Notes: generated by a model not told the origin, from the letters alone. A DNA stretch of 6,967 bases from Planctomycetaceae bacterium (GCA_019232645.1 JAFANO010000506.1:1-6967); one strand, 5' to 3'. Positions 1 through 5,594 are shown, counted from the stretch's first letter. Translations and numbers: made by a program.

Positions 1-27
1 TTGCAGTTTTTTGGTCTTGCATTACAC

Positions 28-49
28 ATTAGGCACAAGATAAGCTAAT
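28..49. promoter_or_regulatory. Possible LysR-type (CbbR-like) operator upstream of the RuBisCO gene
   Basis: An inverted repeat ATTAG-N12-CTAAT lies about 205 bp upstream of the RuBisCO start. Within it, T30 and A42 form a T-N11-A pair flanked as TTA...TAA. LysR-family regulators, including CbbR which controls many cbb operons, bind sites with a T-N11-A core. The local sequence is clearly more A/T-rich than the rest of the window, as expected for a regulatory region. I see no good -35/-10 pair here; TTGCAT at 17-22 has only a poor partner near 40-46. No regulator gene is visible, because the window begins here. The arms are only 5 bp, so chance is a real possibility. Confidence 0.25.
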
Positions 50-253
50 CGTACTCTCATCTCGGATCTCCCAAAGCGCTAATCAGGGGTGTTCGTCCAG
101 GCACCTCCGGACGCCGTTGATGGCGTGCGGGCTCCTTTACTGGACCGTTCGCGGAAGCCGCCTACCGTCGCCTCGAGAGAGTTGTCGTCGTCCCGCCTGC
201 ATACAAACTCGCATGCAAATGACACTGTCTATCGTTCCGCCTATCGAGTCAGT

Positions 254-1654
254 ATGAGTTCGGAAATCATGAGCATTTCGGTTGGCAATCCGTCCGTCGT
301 CGACGAGGCCCCCGCGGTCAAGGCCGGCAGGTTCCAGGCAGGCGTCCGCCCCTACGCCGCGGACTACTACGTCCCGGACTACGTCCCCTCCGACACCGAC
401 CTGCTGTGCGCCTTCCGGATCCAGCCCACGCCGGGCACGGACCTGATCGAGGCGTCGGCGGCCGTCGCCGCCGAGTCCTCGACCGGCACCTGGACCGAGG
501 TCTGGTCGAATCAATTGACGGACATCGACTATTACAAGGCCAAGGTCTACCGGATCGAGGGGGACATCGCGTACATCGCCTACTCGATGGACCTGTTCGA
601 GGAGAACAGCGTCGTCAACATCATGTCCTCGATCGTGGGCAACGTCTTCGGGTTCAAGGCGGTGGCCGCGCTCCGGCTGGAGGACATGCGGATCCCGGTC
701 GCGCTGGTGAAGACGTACCCGGGCCCGAACTTCGGCATCTACGACGAGCGGGCGCGGCTGAACAAGTGGGGGCGCCCGCTGCTCGGCGGCACGGTCAAGC
801 CGAAGCTCGGCCTCAGCGCCAAGGACTACGCGACGATCATCTACGAATGCCTCGTCGGCGGGCTGGACACGACCAAAGACGACGAGAACATGAATAGCCA
901 GCCGTTCAACCGCTGGCGCGACCGCTTCTTCTACGGCATCGACGCGGTCCGGAGGGCGGAGGCCGAGACGGGCGAGGCCAAGGGCCACTTCTTCAACGTG
1001 ACGGCCGGCTCGACCGAGGAGTCGTTGCGGCGGCTGGAGGCGATCGCCGCGCAGGGCAGTCGGTACGTCATGTACGACTTCCTCACCGCGGGCTTCGCCG
1101 CGTCGGCCGACGTCTTCAAGCGCGCCGGCGAGCTGGGCGTCATCGTCCACTGCCACCGCGCCATGCACGCCGTCTTCACCCGCCAGAAGAACCACGGCAT
1201 CCACATGCGGGTCATCGCCAAGTGGCTGCGGCTCGTCGGCGGCGACCACCTCCATACCGGCACGGTCGTCGGCAAGCTCGAGGGTTCACGGCAGGAGACG
1301 CTGGGGATCATCGACCTACTGCGCGAGCGGCGGACGGCGGAAGACACGTCGCGCGGGGTGTATTTCGACCAGGACTTCGCCGGGCTCAAGGGGACCTGGC
1401 CGGTGGCCTCGGGCGGGATCCACGTCCTGAACATCCCGGACCTGTACGCCATCTACGGCAACGACGCCTTCTGGCTCTTCGGCGGCGGCACCCACGGCCA
1501 CCCCAGGGGCAGCCGCGCCGGCGCCCGGGCCAACCGGGTCGCCACCGAGGCGGTCGCCGCCGGCAAGACGCTCGAGGAGGCCGCGCGGACATGTCCCGAG
1601 CTGCGCGAGGCGATGGAGCTGTGGGGCGAGGTCAAGTTCGCCGTGTCGGGGTGA
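254..1654 (+). CDS. cbbL: RuBisCO large subunit, form I-like, no small subunit gene nearby
   Basis: This is ribulose-1,5-bisphosphate carboxylase/oxygenase, the cytoplasmic enzyme that joins CO2 to RuBP to give two 3-phosphoglycerates. The product from ATG 254 is 466 aa. The N-terminal domain runs to about residue 155, followed by the TIM barrel. All active-site residues are visible (spinach equivalent in brackets): E74 (60), T79 and W80 (65, 66), N130 (123), T180, K182 and K184 (173, 175, 177), the carbamylated lysine K208 (201) with D210 and E211, H301 and R302 (294, 295), H334 (327), loop-6 K341 (334), S386 (379), and G410-G411 (403-404). The offset to spinach is a constant 7 from N130 to G411, so the core has no indels. 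The N-domain loop after residue 101 is 7 residues shorter than in spinach. The end, from NRVA at 427 to the last KF, is about 12 residues shorter and looks form III-like. No small-subunit gene follows; prk does. The start is uncertain: the frame is open back to GTG 89, but residues upstream of 254 look unlike the family. ATG 269 is an alternative, and neither start has a good ribosome binding site. Confidence 0.93.
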   Translation: MSSEIMSISVGNPSVVDEAPAVKAGRFQAGVRPYAADYYVPDYVPSDTDLLCAFRIQPTPGTDLIEASAAVAAESSTGTWTEVWSNQLTDIDYYKAKVYRIEGDIAYIAYSMDLFEENSVVNIMSSIVGNVFGFKAVAALRLEDMRIPVALVKTYPGPNFGIYDERARLNKWGRPLLGGTVKPKLGLSAKDYATIIYECLVGGLDTTKDDENMNSQPFNRWRDRFFYGIDAVRRAEAETGEAKGHFFNVTAGSTEESLRRLEAIAAQGSRYVMYDFLTAGFAASADVFKRAGELGVIVHCHRAMHAVFTRQKNHGIHMRVIAKWLRLVGGDHLHTGTVVGKLEGSRQETLGIIDLLRERRTAEDTSRGVYFDQDFAGLKGTWPVASGGIHVLNIPDLYAIYGNDAFWLFGGGTHGHPRGSRAGARANRVATEAVAAGKTLEEAARTCPELREAMELWGEVKFAVSG

Positions 1655-1681
1655 CGTGAGGGGATGTGATCTGATGTGGTG

Positions 1682-1720
1682 TGTGGGGCGCGCCCGGACA
1701 AAGTTGATGTGCGCCCCGCA
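1682..1720 (+). promoter_or_regulatory. Intercistronic hairpin between cbbL and prk
   Basis: Positions 1682-1691 pair with 1711-1720 in a 10-bp stem with one G-U pair, including an uninterrupted 7-bp GGGGCGC/GCGCCCC block. The loop is 19 nt. The stem ends three bases before the prk ribosome binding site GGAGGTG (1724-1730). No U-tract follows, so it is unlikely to be a full terminator. It could protect the 3' end of the cbbL mRNA, lower read-through into prk, or affect access to the prk start. The pairing is seen in the sequence; the roles are inference. Confidence 0.5.
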
Positions 1721-1735
1721 TCCGGAGGTGGTCCC

Positions 1736-2782
1736 ATGACCAGACAGCGCCCAATCATTCTCGGAATCGTCGGCGACAGTGCCGCCGGCAAGACAACAAT
1801 CACGCAGGGGCTCGTGAACGTCCTCGGCGCCGACCGCGTCACGCACGTCTGCACCGACGACTATCACAAGTACGACCGCAAGGAGCGCGCCGAGCGCGGC
1901 ATCACGCCGCTCCATCCCGACTGCAACTACATGGACGTCATCGAGCTGCACCTCGAGCGGATGCATTACGGCCAGCCGATCCTCAAGCCGAAGTACCAAC
2001 ATTCCACCGGCACGCTGGTCCGGCCCGAGTATGTGCGGCCGACGCAATTCGTCATCGTCGAAGGCCTGCTCGGCTTCACGACGCCCATCATGCGGCAGTT
2101 CTACGACGTCAAGGTGTACCTCGACCCGCCGGAGGAGATGCGGAAGATCTGGAAGATCAAGCGCGACACGACCAAGCGCGGCTACACCACCGATCAGGTC
2201 CTGGCGGAGATGGAGCGGCGCGAGCCCGACTCGCGCGACTTCATCCGGCCGCAGAAGAAGTTAGCCGACATCATCGTGCGGTTCCTCCCGCCCGACGGCG
2301 TCATCCCGCCGCCGCCGGGGCGGAACCTCGACGTGCAGCTCGTGCTGCGCCCCACCATCCCCCACCCCGACCTCAGCTACCTCGTGGACGCCGAGCATCC
2401 GGATTCCGGCATCCGCCTCAGGCTGGGGCGCGACGACGGTCGCCCGGTGGACTTCCTCGAGATGGACGGCGACGTGGCCTCGCGCCATGCAACGGAGCTC
2501 GAAGATGCCATCTGGCAGCACCTGCCCGACCTCCGCCCGATCAGCGACGACCTCTTCGGCGGCTACACGGATCAGGGCGAGAAACGGCATAGCTCGCCGC
2601 TGGCGCTGACGCAGCTCCTGATCGCCTATCACCTCCTGCGCAAGTACAAGGACCTCTCTCAGCTCCCTTTCGCGACCCCGGTCGCCGCCCTCAGCCGGCT
2701 CGAGTCGGTCCCGTCCTCGCCGTCGAGCCACGTGGGGCCGTCGCCGAACATCGGGCTCATCCCCAGGGCCGGCGTCCGGTGA
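1736..2782 (+). CDS. prk: Phosphoribulokinase
   Basis: PRK phosphorylates ribulose-5-phosphate with ATP to make ribulose-1,5-bisphosphate, the substrate of the RuBisCO encoded just upstream. The product is 348 aa, the size of class II (plant and cyanobacterial type) enzymes rather than the roughly 290-aa proteobacterial type. The ATP-binding P-loop is GDSAAGKTT (residues 13-21). CTDDYHKYDR (39-48) carries the conserved DDYH, and KPKYQHSTG (84-92) matches the family's substrate-binding KPxYxHxTG. The Walker B-like VIVEGLL is at 106-112. KRDTTKRGY followed by IRPQKKLADIIVRF (170-183) matches the family's KRDxxxRG...PQ..YAD region. ATG 1736 is chosen because GGAGGTG (1724-1730) sits 5 nt upstream and the P-loop begins about 12 residues in. 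The P-loop cysteine used for the thioredoxin disulfide in plants and cyanobacteria is Ala17 here. Only C39 and C63 are present, so that redox switch is absent. Co-directional with cbbL, 81 bp apart, probably one operon. Confidence 0.95.
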   Translation: MTRQRPIILGIVGDSAAGKTTITQGLVNVLGADRVTHVCTDDYHKYDRKERAERGITPLHPDCNYMDVIELHLERMHYGQPILKPKYQHSTGTLVRPEYVRPTQFVIVEGLLGFTTPIMRQFYDVKVYLDPPEEMRKIWKIKRDTTKRGYTTDQVLAEMERREPDSRDFIRPQKKLADIIVRFLPPDGVIPPPPGRNLDVQLVLRPTIPHPDLSYLVDAEHPDSGIRLRLGRDDGRPVDFLEMDGDVASRHATELEDAIWQHLPDLRPISDDLFGGYTDQGEKRHSSPLALTQLLIAYHLLRKYKDLSQLPFATPVAALSRLESVPSSPSSHVGPSPNIGLIPRAGVR

Positions 2783-2795
2783 AGTCCGGCTGACA

Positions 2796-2823
2796 GCCGC
2801 CCGGCGGCGCGAGCGGGCTCGCG
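2796..2823 (+). terminator. Probable end-of-operon hairpins after prk
   Basis: Two GC-only palindromes lie back to back 13 bp after the prk stop: GCCGCC-C-GGCGGC (2796-2808) and CGCGAGC-GG-GCTCGCG (2808-2823). They share one base, so they may be alternative folds. There is no T-run, so this is not a classical intrinsic terminator, but tandem GC hairpins directly after a stop codon commonly mark 3' ends in high-GC genomes. The palindromes are visible; the termination role is inferred from position. Confidence 0.4.
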
Positions 2824-3082
2824 TCCCGGGGCCGGCCGACTTCCCCCATGACCACCCCGCCCACCTGGCACGGGTCCTCTCCCGACCTGTGTCATGGCCT
2901 CGGATTCGATCCCTTCGTCATCTCGGGCGATTTGCCGACGAACCTTGTGCCGATGTCCTCCCGGCCATCGGGTCGGGAGGGTTCGTGGATCTCCATCCCG
3001 ATCCGGCAGATGGGGGCGATCGTGCCGGACGTCCCGGCCGGCGGGTCCGGTCCCACCTCGGCGCGGCCCAGGTCATTCGCAT
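2824..3082. other. Intergenic stretch with no supported gene
   Basis: This is GC-rich sequence between the prk 3' hairpins and the A/T-rich repeat. One plus-strand frame from ATG 2848 stays open for about 80 codons with high G/C at third positions before running into the repeat. It has no ribosome binding site (the bases before the ATG are C-rich), shows no recognisable motif, and other frames are open over the same bases. It could be the remnant of a gene cut by the repeat insertion. I do not call it as a gene. Confidence 0.5.
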
Positions 3083-3381
3083 CCCGGAGATTTTGTGCGC
3101 TCTGTCCGATATCTCAAATTTGAGATTTCAGATTTCCAATCTTCAAATTTGAGATTTGAGATTTATTATGTGCGCTCTATCCGAATCTCAAATTTGAGAT
3201 TTCGGATTTCAAATTTGAGATTTCAGATTTCAAATTTGAGATTCGGATTTCAAATTTGAGATTTCAGATTTCAAATTTGAGATTTCAGATTTCAAATTTG
3301 AGATTTTAAATGTGAAATTTCAGATTTCAAATTTGGGATTTCAGATTTCAAATCAGCAGAGAGAGCGCACGAAATCCCTGG
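3083..3381. repeat. A/T-rich repeat element with imperfect terminal inverted repeats
   Basis: The left edge (3083-3109) contains GATTTTGTGCGCTCTGTC. The right edge (3360-3381), read on the minus strand, contains GGGATTTCGTGCGCTCTCTC. These match over about 20 bases with a one-base gap and few mismatches, and share the perfect core GTGCGCTCT. A further direct copy, TGTGCGCTCTATCCGA, lies inside at 3169-3184 and differs from 3094-3109 by one base. Between them is the 21-bp array. The layout resembles a non-autonomous mobile or palindromic element. There is no transposase in the window, and I could not identify a target-site duplication. Confidence 0.6.
3112..3354. repeat. 21-bp tandem palindromic array
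   Basis: Eight perfect copies of the palindrome TCAAATTTGA begin at 3114, 3143, 3188, 3209, 3230, 3250, 3271 and 3292. Degenerate copies lie at about 3306, 3327 and 3348. From 3188 to 3292 the spacing is 21, 21, 20, 21 and 21 bp. The linker is mostly GATTTCAGATT or GATTTCGGATT. Because 21 is a multiple of three, the array is open in several frames and encodes monotonous heptads (ISNLRFQ and relatives). Those ORFs are artefacts of the repeat. The A/T content contrasts sharply with the GC-rich flanks. Confidence 0.9.
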
Positions 3382-3412
3382 AACCCGTATCACGCCGCGC
3401 CACGTCTCCGGA

Positions 3413-3438
3413 TCGCGGAGGTCTCGCGTCCTCCGCGA
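3413..3438. repeat. 9-bp perfect hairpin
   Basis: TCGCGGAGG (3413-3421) and CCTCCGCGA (3430-3438) are perfect complements around an 8-nt loop. It sits between the A/T-rich element and the 97-bp inverted-repeat element, with no gene directly attached. It could be a transcription-ending structure for minus-strand transcripts or part of the neighbouring repeats. Confidence 0.45.
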
Positions 3439-3520
3439 CCCGCAATCCCACGGTCGGCTCGTGAGATCGGAGGCACGCGCCCGTCCGGTCGGCAAGAGAG
3501 ACGATGTCAAGATGACAAAA

Positions 3521-3617
3521 TTCCCTGGCGCTCGCCAGTTGGTGCGCGCAAACGGGGGACGGGCGGGGGCGCCACAGGCCGCTCGGCCTCGCACAGCAAC
3601 TGGCGAGCGCCAGGGAA
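3521..3617. repeat. 97-bp inverted-repeat element (MITE/REP-like)
   Basis: The arms at 3521-3541 and 3597-3617 are perfect 21-bp inverted repeats. The stem continues for five more pairs (3542-3546 with 3590-3594) after a two-base bulge at 3595-3596. Each arm contains its own small hairpin: CTGGCG-CT-CGCCAG on the left and CTGGCG-AG-CGCCAG on the right. The interior is GC-rich and codes for nothing I recognise. The flanking bases show no clear target duplication. It starts 40 bp beyond the stop of the minus-strand membrane protein gene, so it may also end that transcript. Confidence 0.7.
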
Positions 3618-3657
3618 CATCCAACCCCAGGCACGACGTCCCCGGGACCTACCAGGT

Positions 3658-3882
3658 TCACCTGAGCGGAACACCGATGAACCGTTGGAGCGCCAGCAGG
3701 CCAACCCCGTACCCCAGCAGGCGGAGCAACAACTGCCACAGGTTCCCCGCGAAGCAGGCCAGGCCCTGATGGGTGGACAGGCTGACGACCCCGCTCTTCA
3801 AGGTGATGAAGAGCCCCAGTGCGAACAGCACAAAGATCGGGCCAAAGACTAGGATCGCCTCGAGTTGATCCCGGGATCCCAT
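3658..3882 (-). CDS. Small two-helix membrane protein, function unknown
   Basis: I do not recognise this 74-aa protein. It has two hydrophobic stretches long enough to span a membrane: about residues 8-28 (EAILVFGPIFVLFALGLFITL) and about 48-70 (containing LWQLLLRLLGYGVGLLAL). The connecting loop is short and polar (KSGVVSLSTHQG). Charged residues are few: R4, D5 and E8 before the first helix, and arginines at 54, 67 and 74. Both ends may face the same side. The start at ATG 3882 is favoured by an upstream GAGGA on the minus strand, spaced a rather long 10 nt. The frame is open to ATG 3942, but the extra residues look unstructured. It stands alone: the tatD end lies 238 bp upstream and the inverted-repeat element lies just downstream. 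I saw no convincing promoter. Confidence 0.6.
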   Translation of the reverse strand: MGSRDQLEAILVFGPIFVLFALGLFITLKSGVVSLSTHQGLACFAGNLWQLLLRLLGYGVGLLALQRFIGVPLR

Positions 3883-4120
3883 GTGCGAAAATTCCTCAGA
3901 GATCACGATAGGTCGAGTTGACCAGGTACCGGCAGGATCCATGGATAGTGGAGCAAAAGCTGGACCAAAGCCGGCAGCTCGGCTCCCCCTCAGTACTCAA
4001 CACCACGCCAACGCCCCCTTCAAGGGATGATCGTCGGATTTCAAGTGGATCCGCTGCCGGTGATGCCGATCCTAGGAGTCCGGGGATGTTTGGGGGCGGC
4101 GGCCGAAGGGATGAGGGGCG
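3883..4120. other. Intergenic region between tatD and the membrane protein gene
   Basis: This stretch follows the tatD stop and precedes the minus-strand membrane protein gene. It should hold the tatD 3' end and possibly a promoter for the small gene. On the minus strand I found TTGAAA, TTGAAG and TTGGTC hexamers, but none has a credible -10 partner at 16-18 bp. A short CCCTT-C-AAGGG palindrome lies at 4016-4026. No open frame here has coding character. Confidence 0.5.
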
Positions 4121-4912
4121 TCAGAGCAGGTCGTCGTCGGGCAGTGCGAAGAGGCGTCGCGCGTTCTCCGTGGTCGCGCGGGCGAGCTCGGCGGGAGCGA
4201 GGCCGCGGAGCTGGGCGATGCGTCCGGCCGTCAGCACCACCAGGGCCGGCTCGTTGGTCCGTCCCCGGTGCGGGTGCGGGCTGAGGTACGGGCTGTCGGT
4301 CTCGACCAGCAGGCGATCGAGCGGGACCCGCGCGGCCACGTCGCGGAGGGGGTCGAGGCCCTTGTTGCGGAACGTGACCATCCCGGCGAACGACAGGTGC
4401 AGCCCGAGCTCGAGCAGGGCCTGCGCGTCGTCCCAGGAGCCGGCGAACGAGTGGAGGACCCCCCGAACCGGGCGCCCGAGCCGCGCCAGTGTGTCGATGA
4501 CGTCGGCCTCGGACTCGCGGCAATGGATGACGACCGGCAGGTCGCGCGCGTGGGCCAGTTCCAGGTGCCGCGCGAACATCGAGAGCTGGAGGTCGAAGGG
4601 CGTCCGGTCCCGGTGGCGGTCGAGCCCCGTCTCGCCGACGGCCACGACGCGCGGTTCGGCCGCGAGGGCGGCCGCGCGCTCCCAATCGCCCGGTGCGGCC
4701 TCGGAGGCCTCGTTGGGATGGATGCCGACGGCCGCGAACACGCCGGGATGGCGCCGGGCCAGGGTGAGGACCTCGGCGCTGTCGGCGGCCGTCGTGCCGA
4801 TGGCGACCACCTGGACGACCCCGGCCGCGCGTGCCCGGTCGAGCACGCCGGGCAGGTCGCCGCTCAGGCGGGGATCGTCCAGGTGCGCATGGGTGTCGAC
4901 CAGGGGTCTCAT
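4121..4912 (-). CDS. tatD: TatD-family metal-dependent hydrolase (DNase)
   Basis: The TatD family are TIM-barrel metallo-hydrolases of the amidohydrolase superfamily. Several are Mg2+-dependent 3'-5' exonucleases acting in the cytoplasm, while others such as YcfH and YjjV are less well defined. The product is 263 aa, the usual length. Metal and catalytic residues are all present in order: H8 and H10 in VDTHAHLD, E94 in VGETGLD, H130 in VVIHCRES, H154 in VLHSFAGS, and D206 in ETDSPYLSP, which is followed by the family signature HRGRTNEP (215-222). The start at ATG 4912 is chosen because the HxH motif then sits at the very N-terminus, as in the family. That ATG also overlaps the regulator's stop as ATGA, indicating translational coupling. 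A longer open frame to 5092 only shadows the regulator gene. Whether it is TatD proper or a YcfH-type paralogue cannot be settled by eye. Confidence 0.93.
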   Translation of the reverse strand: MRPLVDTHAHLDDPRLSGDLPGVLDRARAAGVVQVVAIGTTAADSAEVLTLARRHPGVFAAVGIHPNEASEAAPGDWERAAALAAEPRVVAVGETGLDRHRDRTPFDLQLSMFARHLELAHARDLPVVIHCRESEADVIDTLARLGRPVRGVLHSFAGSWDDAQALLELGLHLSFAGMVTFRNKGLDPLRDVAARVPLDRLLVETDSPYLSPHPHRGRTNEPALVVLTAGRIAQLRGLAPAELARATTENARRLFALPDDDLL

Positions 4913-5382
4913 CTTGGAGAAGGATCCTCGCCCGCGGCGTCCGGGTCGTAATAGCCGACCAGCTCCAGGCGATACCCCGTCACCCGGAAACCTTGTCGCC
5001 TCAGGGTCGCCGTCAGGGTCGGGTCGAGCTTGGCGATCAGGTCGGGGTCGTAGGGGGTCGGCAGGTCCCGGACCGAGCCCGAGCGGAGGCAACGCAGGTG
5101 GTAATGATGCTCACTCCGCGCGTCGTACCGCGCCGAGCCGTCGCCCGCGGTCAGCTTGGCCGCCAGGCCGCTGGCGACCAGCGCCTCGAGCGCCTTGTAG
5201 ACGGTCGCCAGGCTGATCTTGGGGACCACCAGCTTGACGGCCTGATAAACTTCCTCCGCCGTCGGGTGGTGCGCGGCGCGGCAGAGGTGATCGTAGACCG
5301 CCACCCGCTGGGGCGTGCAGCGCCAGCCGGCCGACTCCAGGATCGCCCGCAGGCCGTCGGGATCGAGCGGGGGTGGCATCAT
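4909..5382 (-). CDS. Fur-family regulator, PerR-like, lacking the structural zinc cysteines
   Basis: Fur-family proteins are dimeric DNA-binding repressors that sense metals or peroxide. The 157-aa product has the winged helix at about residues 10-85, with TPQRVAVYDHL (23-33), HPTAEEVYQAV (39-49) and the recognition helix SLATVYKALEAL (57-68). The dimerisation domain follows. The regulatory metal ligands of Bacillus PerR (H37, D85, H91, H93, D104) line up with H39, D87, H93, H95 and D106 at a constant offset of 2. The last ligand is Asp, as in PerR, not Glu as in Fur. The structural zinc CxxC pairs are degraded: C98 remains, its partner is S101, and the C-terminal pair is replaced within GYYDPD (143-148). 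The start at ATG 5382 is preceded by a weak, distant GAGGGA; ATG 5379 is equally possible. It is followed by tatD with a 4-bp overlap. The exact signal (iron, zinc, manganese or peroxide) cannot be read from sequence. Confidence 0.88.
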   Translation of the reverse strand: MMPPPLDPDGLRAILESAGWRCTPQRVAVYDHLCRAAHHPTAEEVYQAVKLVVPKISLATVYKALEALVASGLAAKLTAGDGSARYDARSEHHYHLRCLRSGSVRDLPTPYDPDLIAKLDPTLTATLRRQGFRVTGYRLELVGYYDPDAAGEDPSPR

Positions 5383-5565
5383 CGGACGCGCGGATCCCTC
5401 GGGGACGCCCCCGCGAGCGGGGTCTCGATCATCTCGACACGACTCGGCCGTCTCGTCGCGGCCCACCCGGCGTCGGGCCGGGCCCTCCGATCCGACCGCA
5501 CGAACCGCGATCCGACGCCCGATCCCAGGGCCGTCCCTCGCTCGTCGTGATCGGATCCTGATACC

Positions 5566-5594
5566 ATTCTTGGGGTACTTGACAGTGCTGTCAA
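5566..5594 (-). promoter_or_regulatory. Putative promoter for the regulator-tatD operon
   Basis: On the minus strand the sequence reads TTGACA (5594-5589), then a 17-bp spacer, then AAGAAT (5571-5566), which matches the -10 consensus at four of six positions. It points to the Fur-family gene and would leave a leader of roughly 175 nt. Its -35 is the right half of the palindrome shared with the nusA promoter. Confidence 0.45.
5579..5594. promoter_or_regulatory. 16-bp palindrome, candidate operator between divergent operons
   Basis: TTGACAG-TG-CTGTCAA is a perfect 7-2-7 inverted repeat. It covers both divergent -35 boxes, so a protein bound here would block or switch both transcripts. The symmetry and length fit a dimeric repressor, and the obvious local candidate is the Fur-family protein encoded downstream on the minus strand. 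It is not a classical A/T-rich Fur or PerR box, so autoregulation is only a hypothesis. The symmetry may also simply reflect two back-to-back -35 hexamers. Confidence 0.5.

Noticed and set aside
89..253. N-terminal extension of the RuBisCO frame back to GTG 89
   Set aside because: The 55 extra residues have no resemblance to RuBisCO N-termini, there is no ribosome binding site at 89, and the region looks regulatory (A/T-rich with an inverted repeat).
137..1255. Long minus-strand open frame opposite cbbL (372 aa)
   Set aside because: It is rich in Arg, Val, Asp and Gly, as expected for the reverse complement of a high-GC gene. The opposite strand encodes an unmistakable RuBisCO.
1652..1735. 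Small-subunit (rbcS) gene between cbbL and prk
   Set aside because: The gap is only 81 bp and is filled by a hairpin and the prk ribosome binding site. No rbcS-like sequence was seen elsewhere in the window.
2894..3259. Plus-strand ORFs extending through the A/T-rich repeat, and a minus-strand one at 3292-3624
   Set aside because: Their C-terminal parts are only translated 21-bp repeats giving heptads such as ISNLRFQ. No motif or ribosome binding site supports them.
3083..3381. CRISPR array
   Set aside because: The repeats are contiguous 21-bp units with near-identical linkers. There are no unique spacers of constant length and no cas genes.
4121..5092. Longer TatD with an extra 60 residues at the N-terminus
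   Set aside because: The extension overlaps the regulator gene, is Pro/Arg/Gly-rich, and would displace the HxH motif from its usual N-terminal position. The ATGA overlap at 4912 is a better start.
3918..5216. 432-aa plus-strand frame
   Set aside because: It is Ser/Arg-rich low-complexity translation antisense to tatD and the Fur-family gene, both of which have full motif support.
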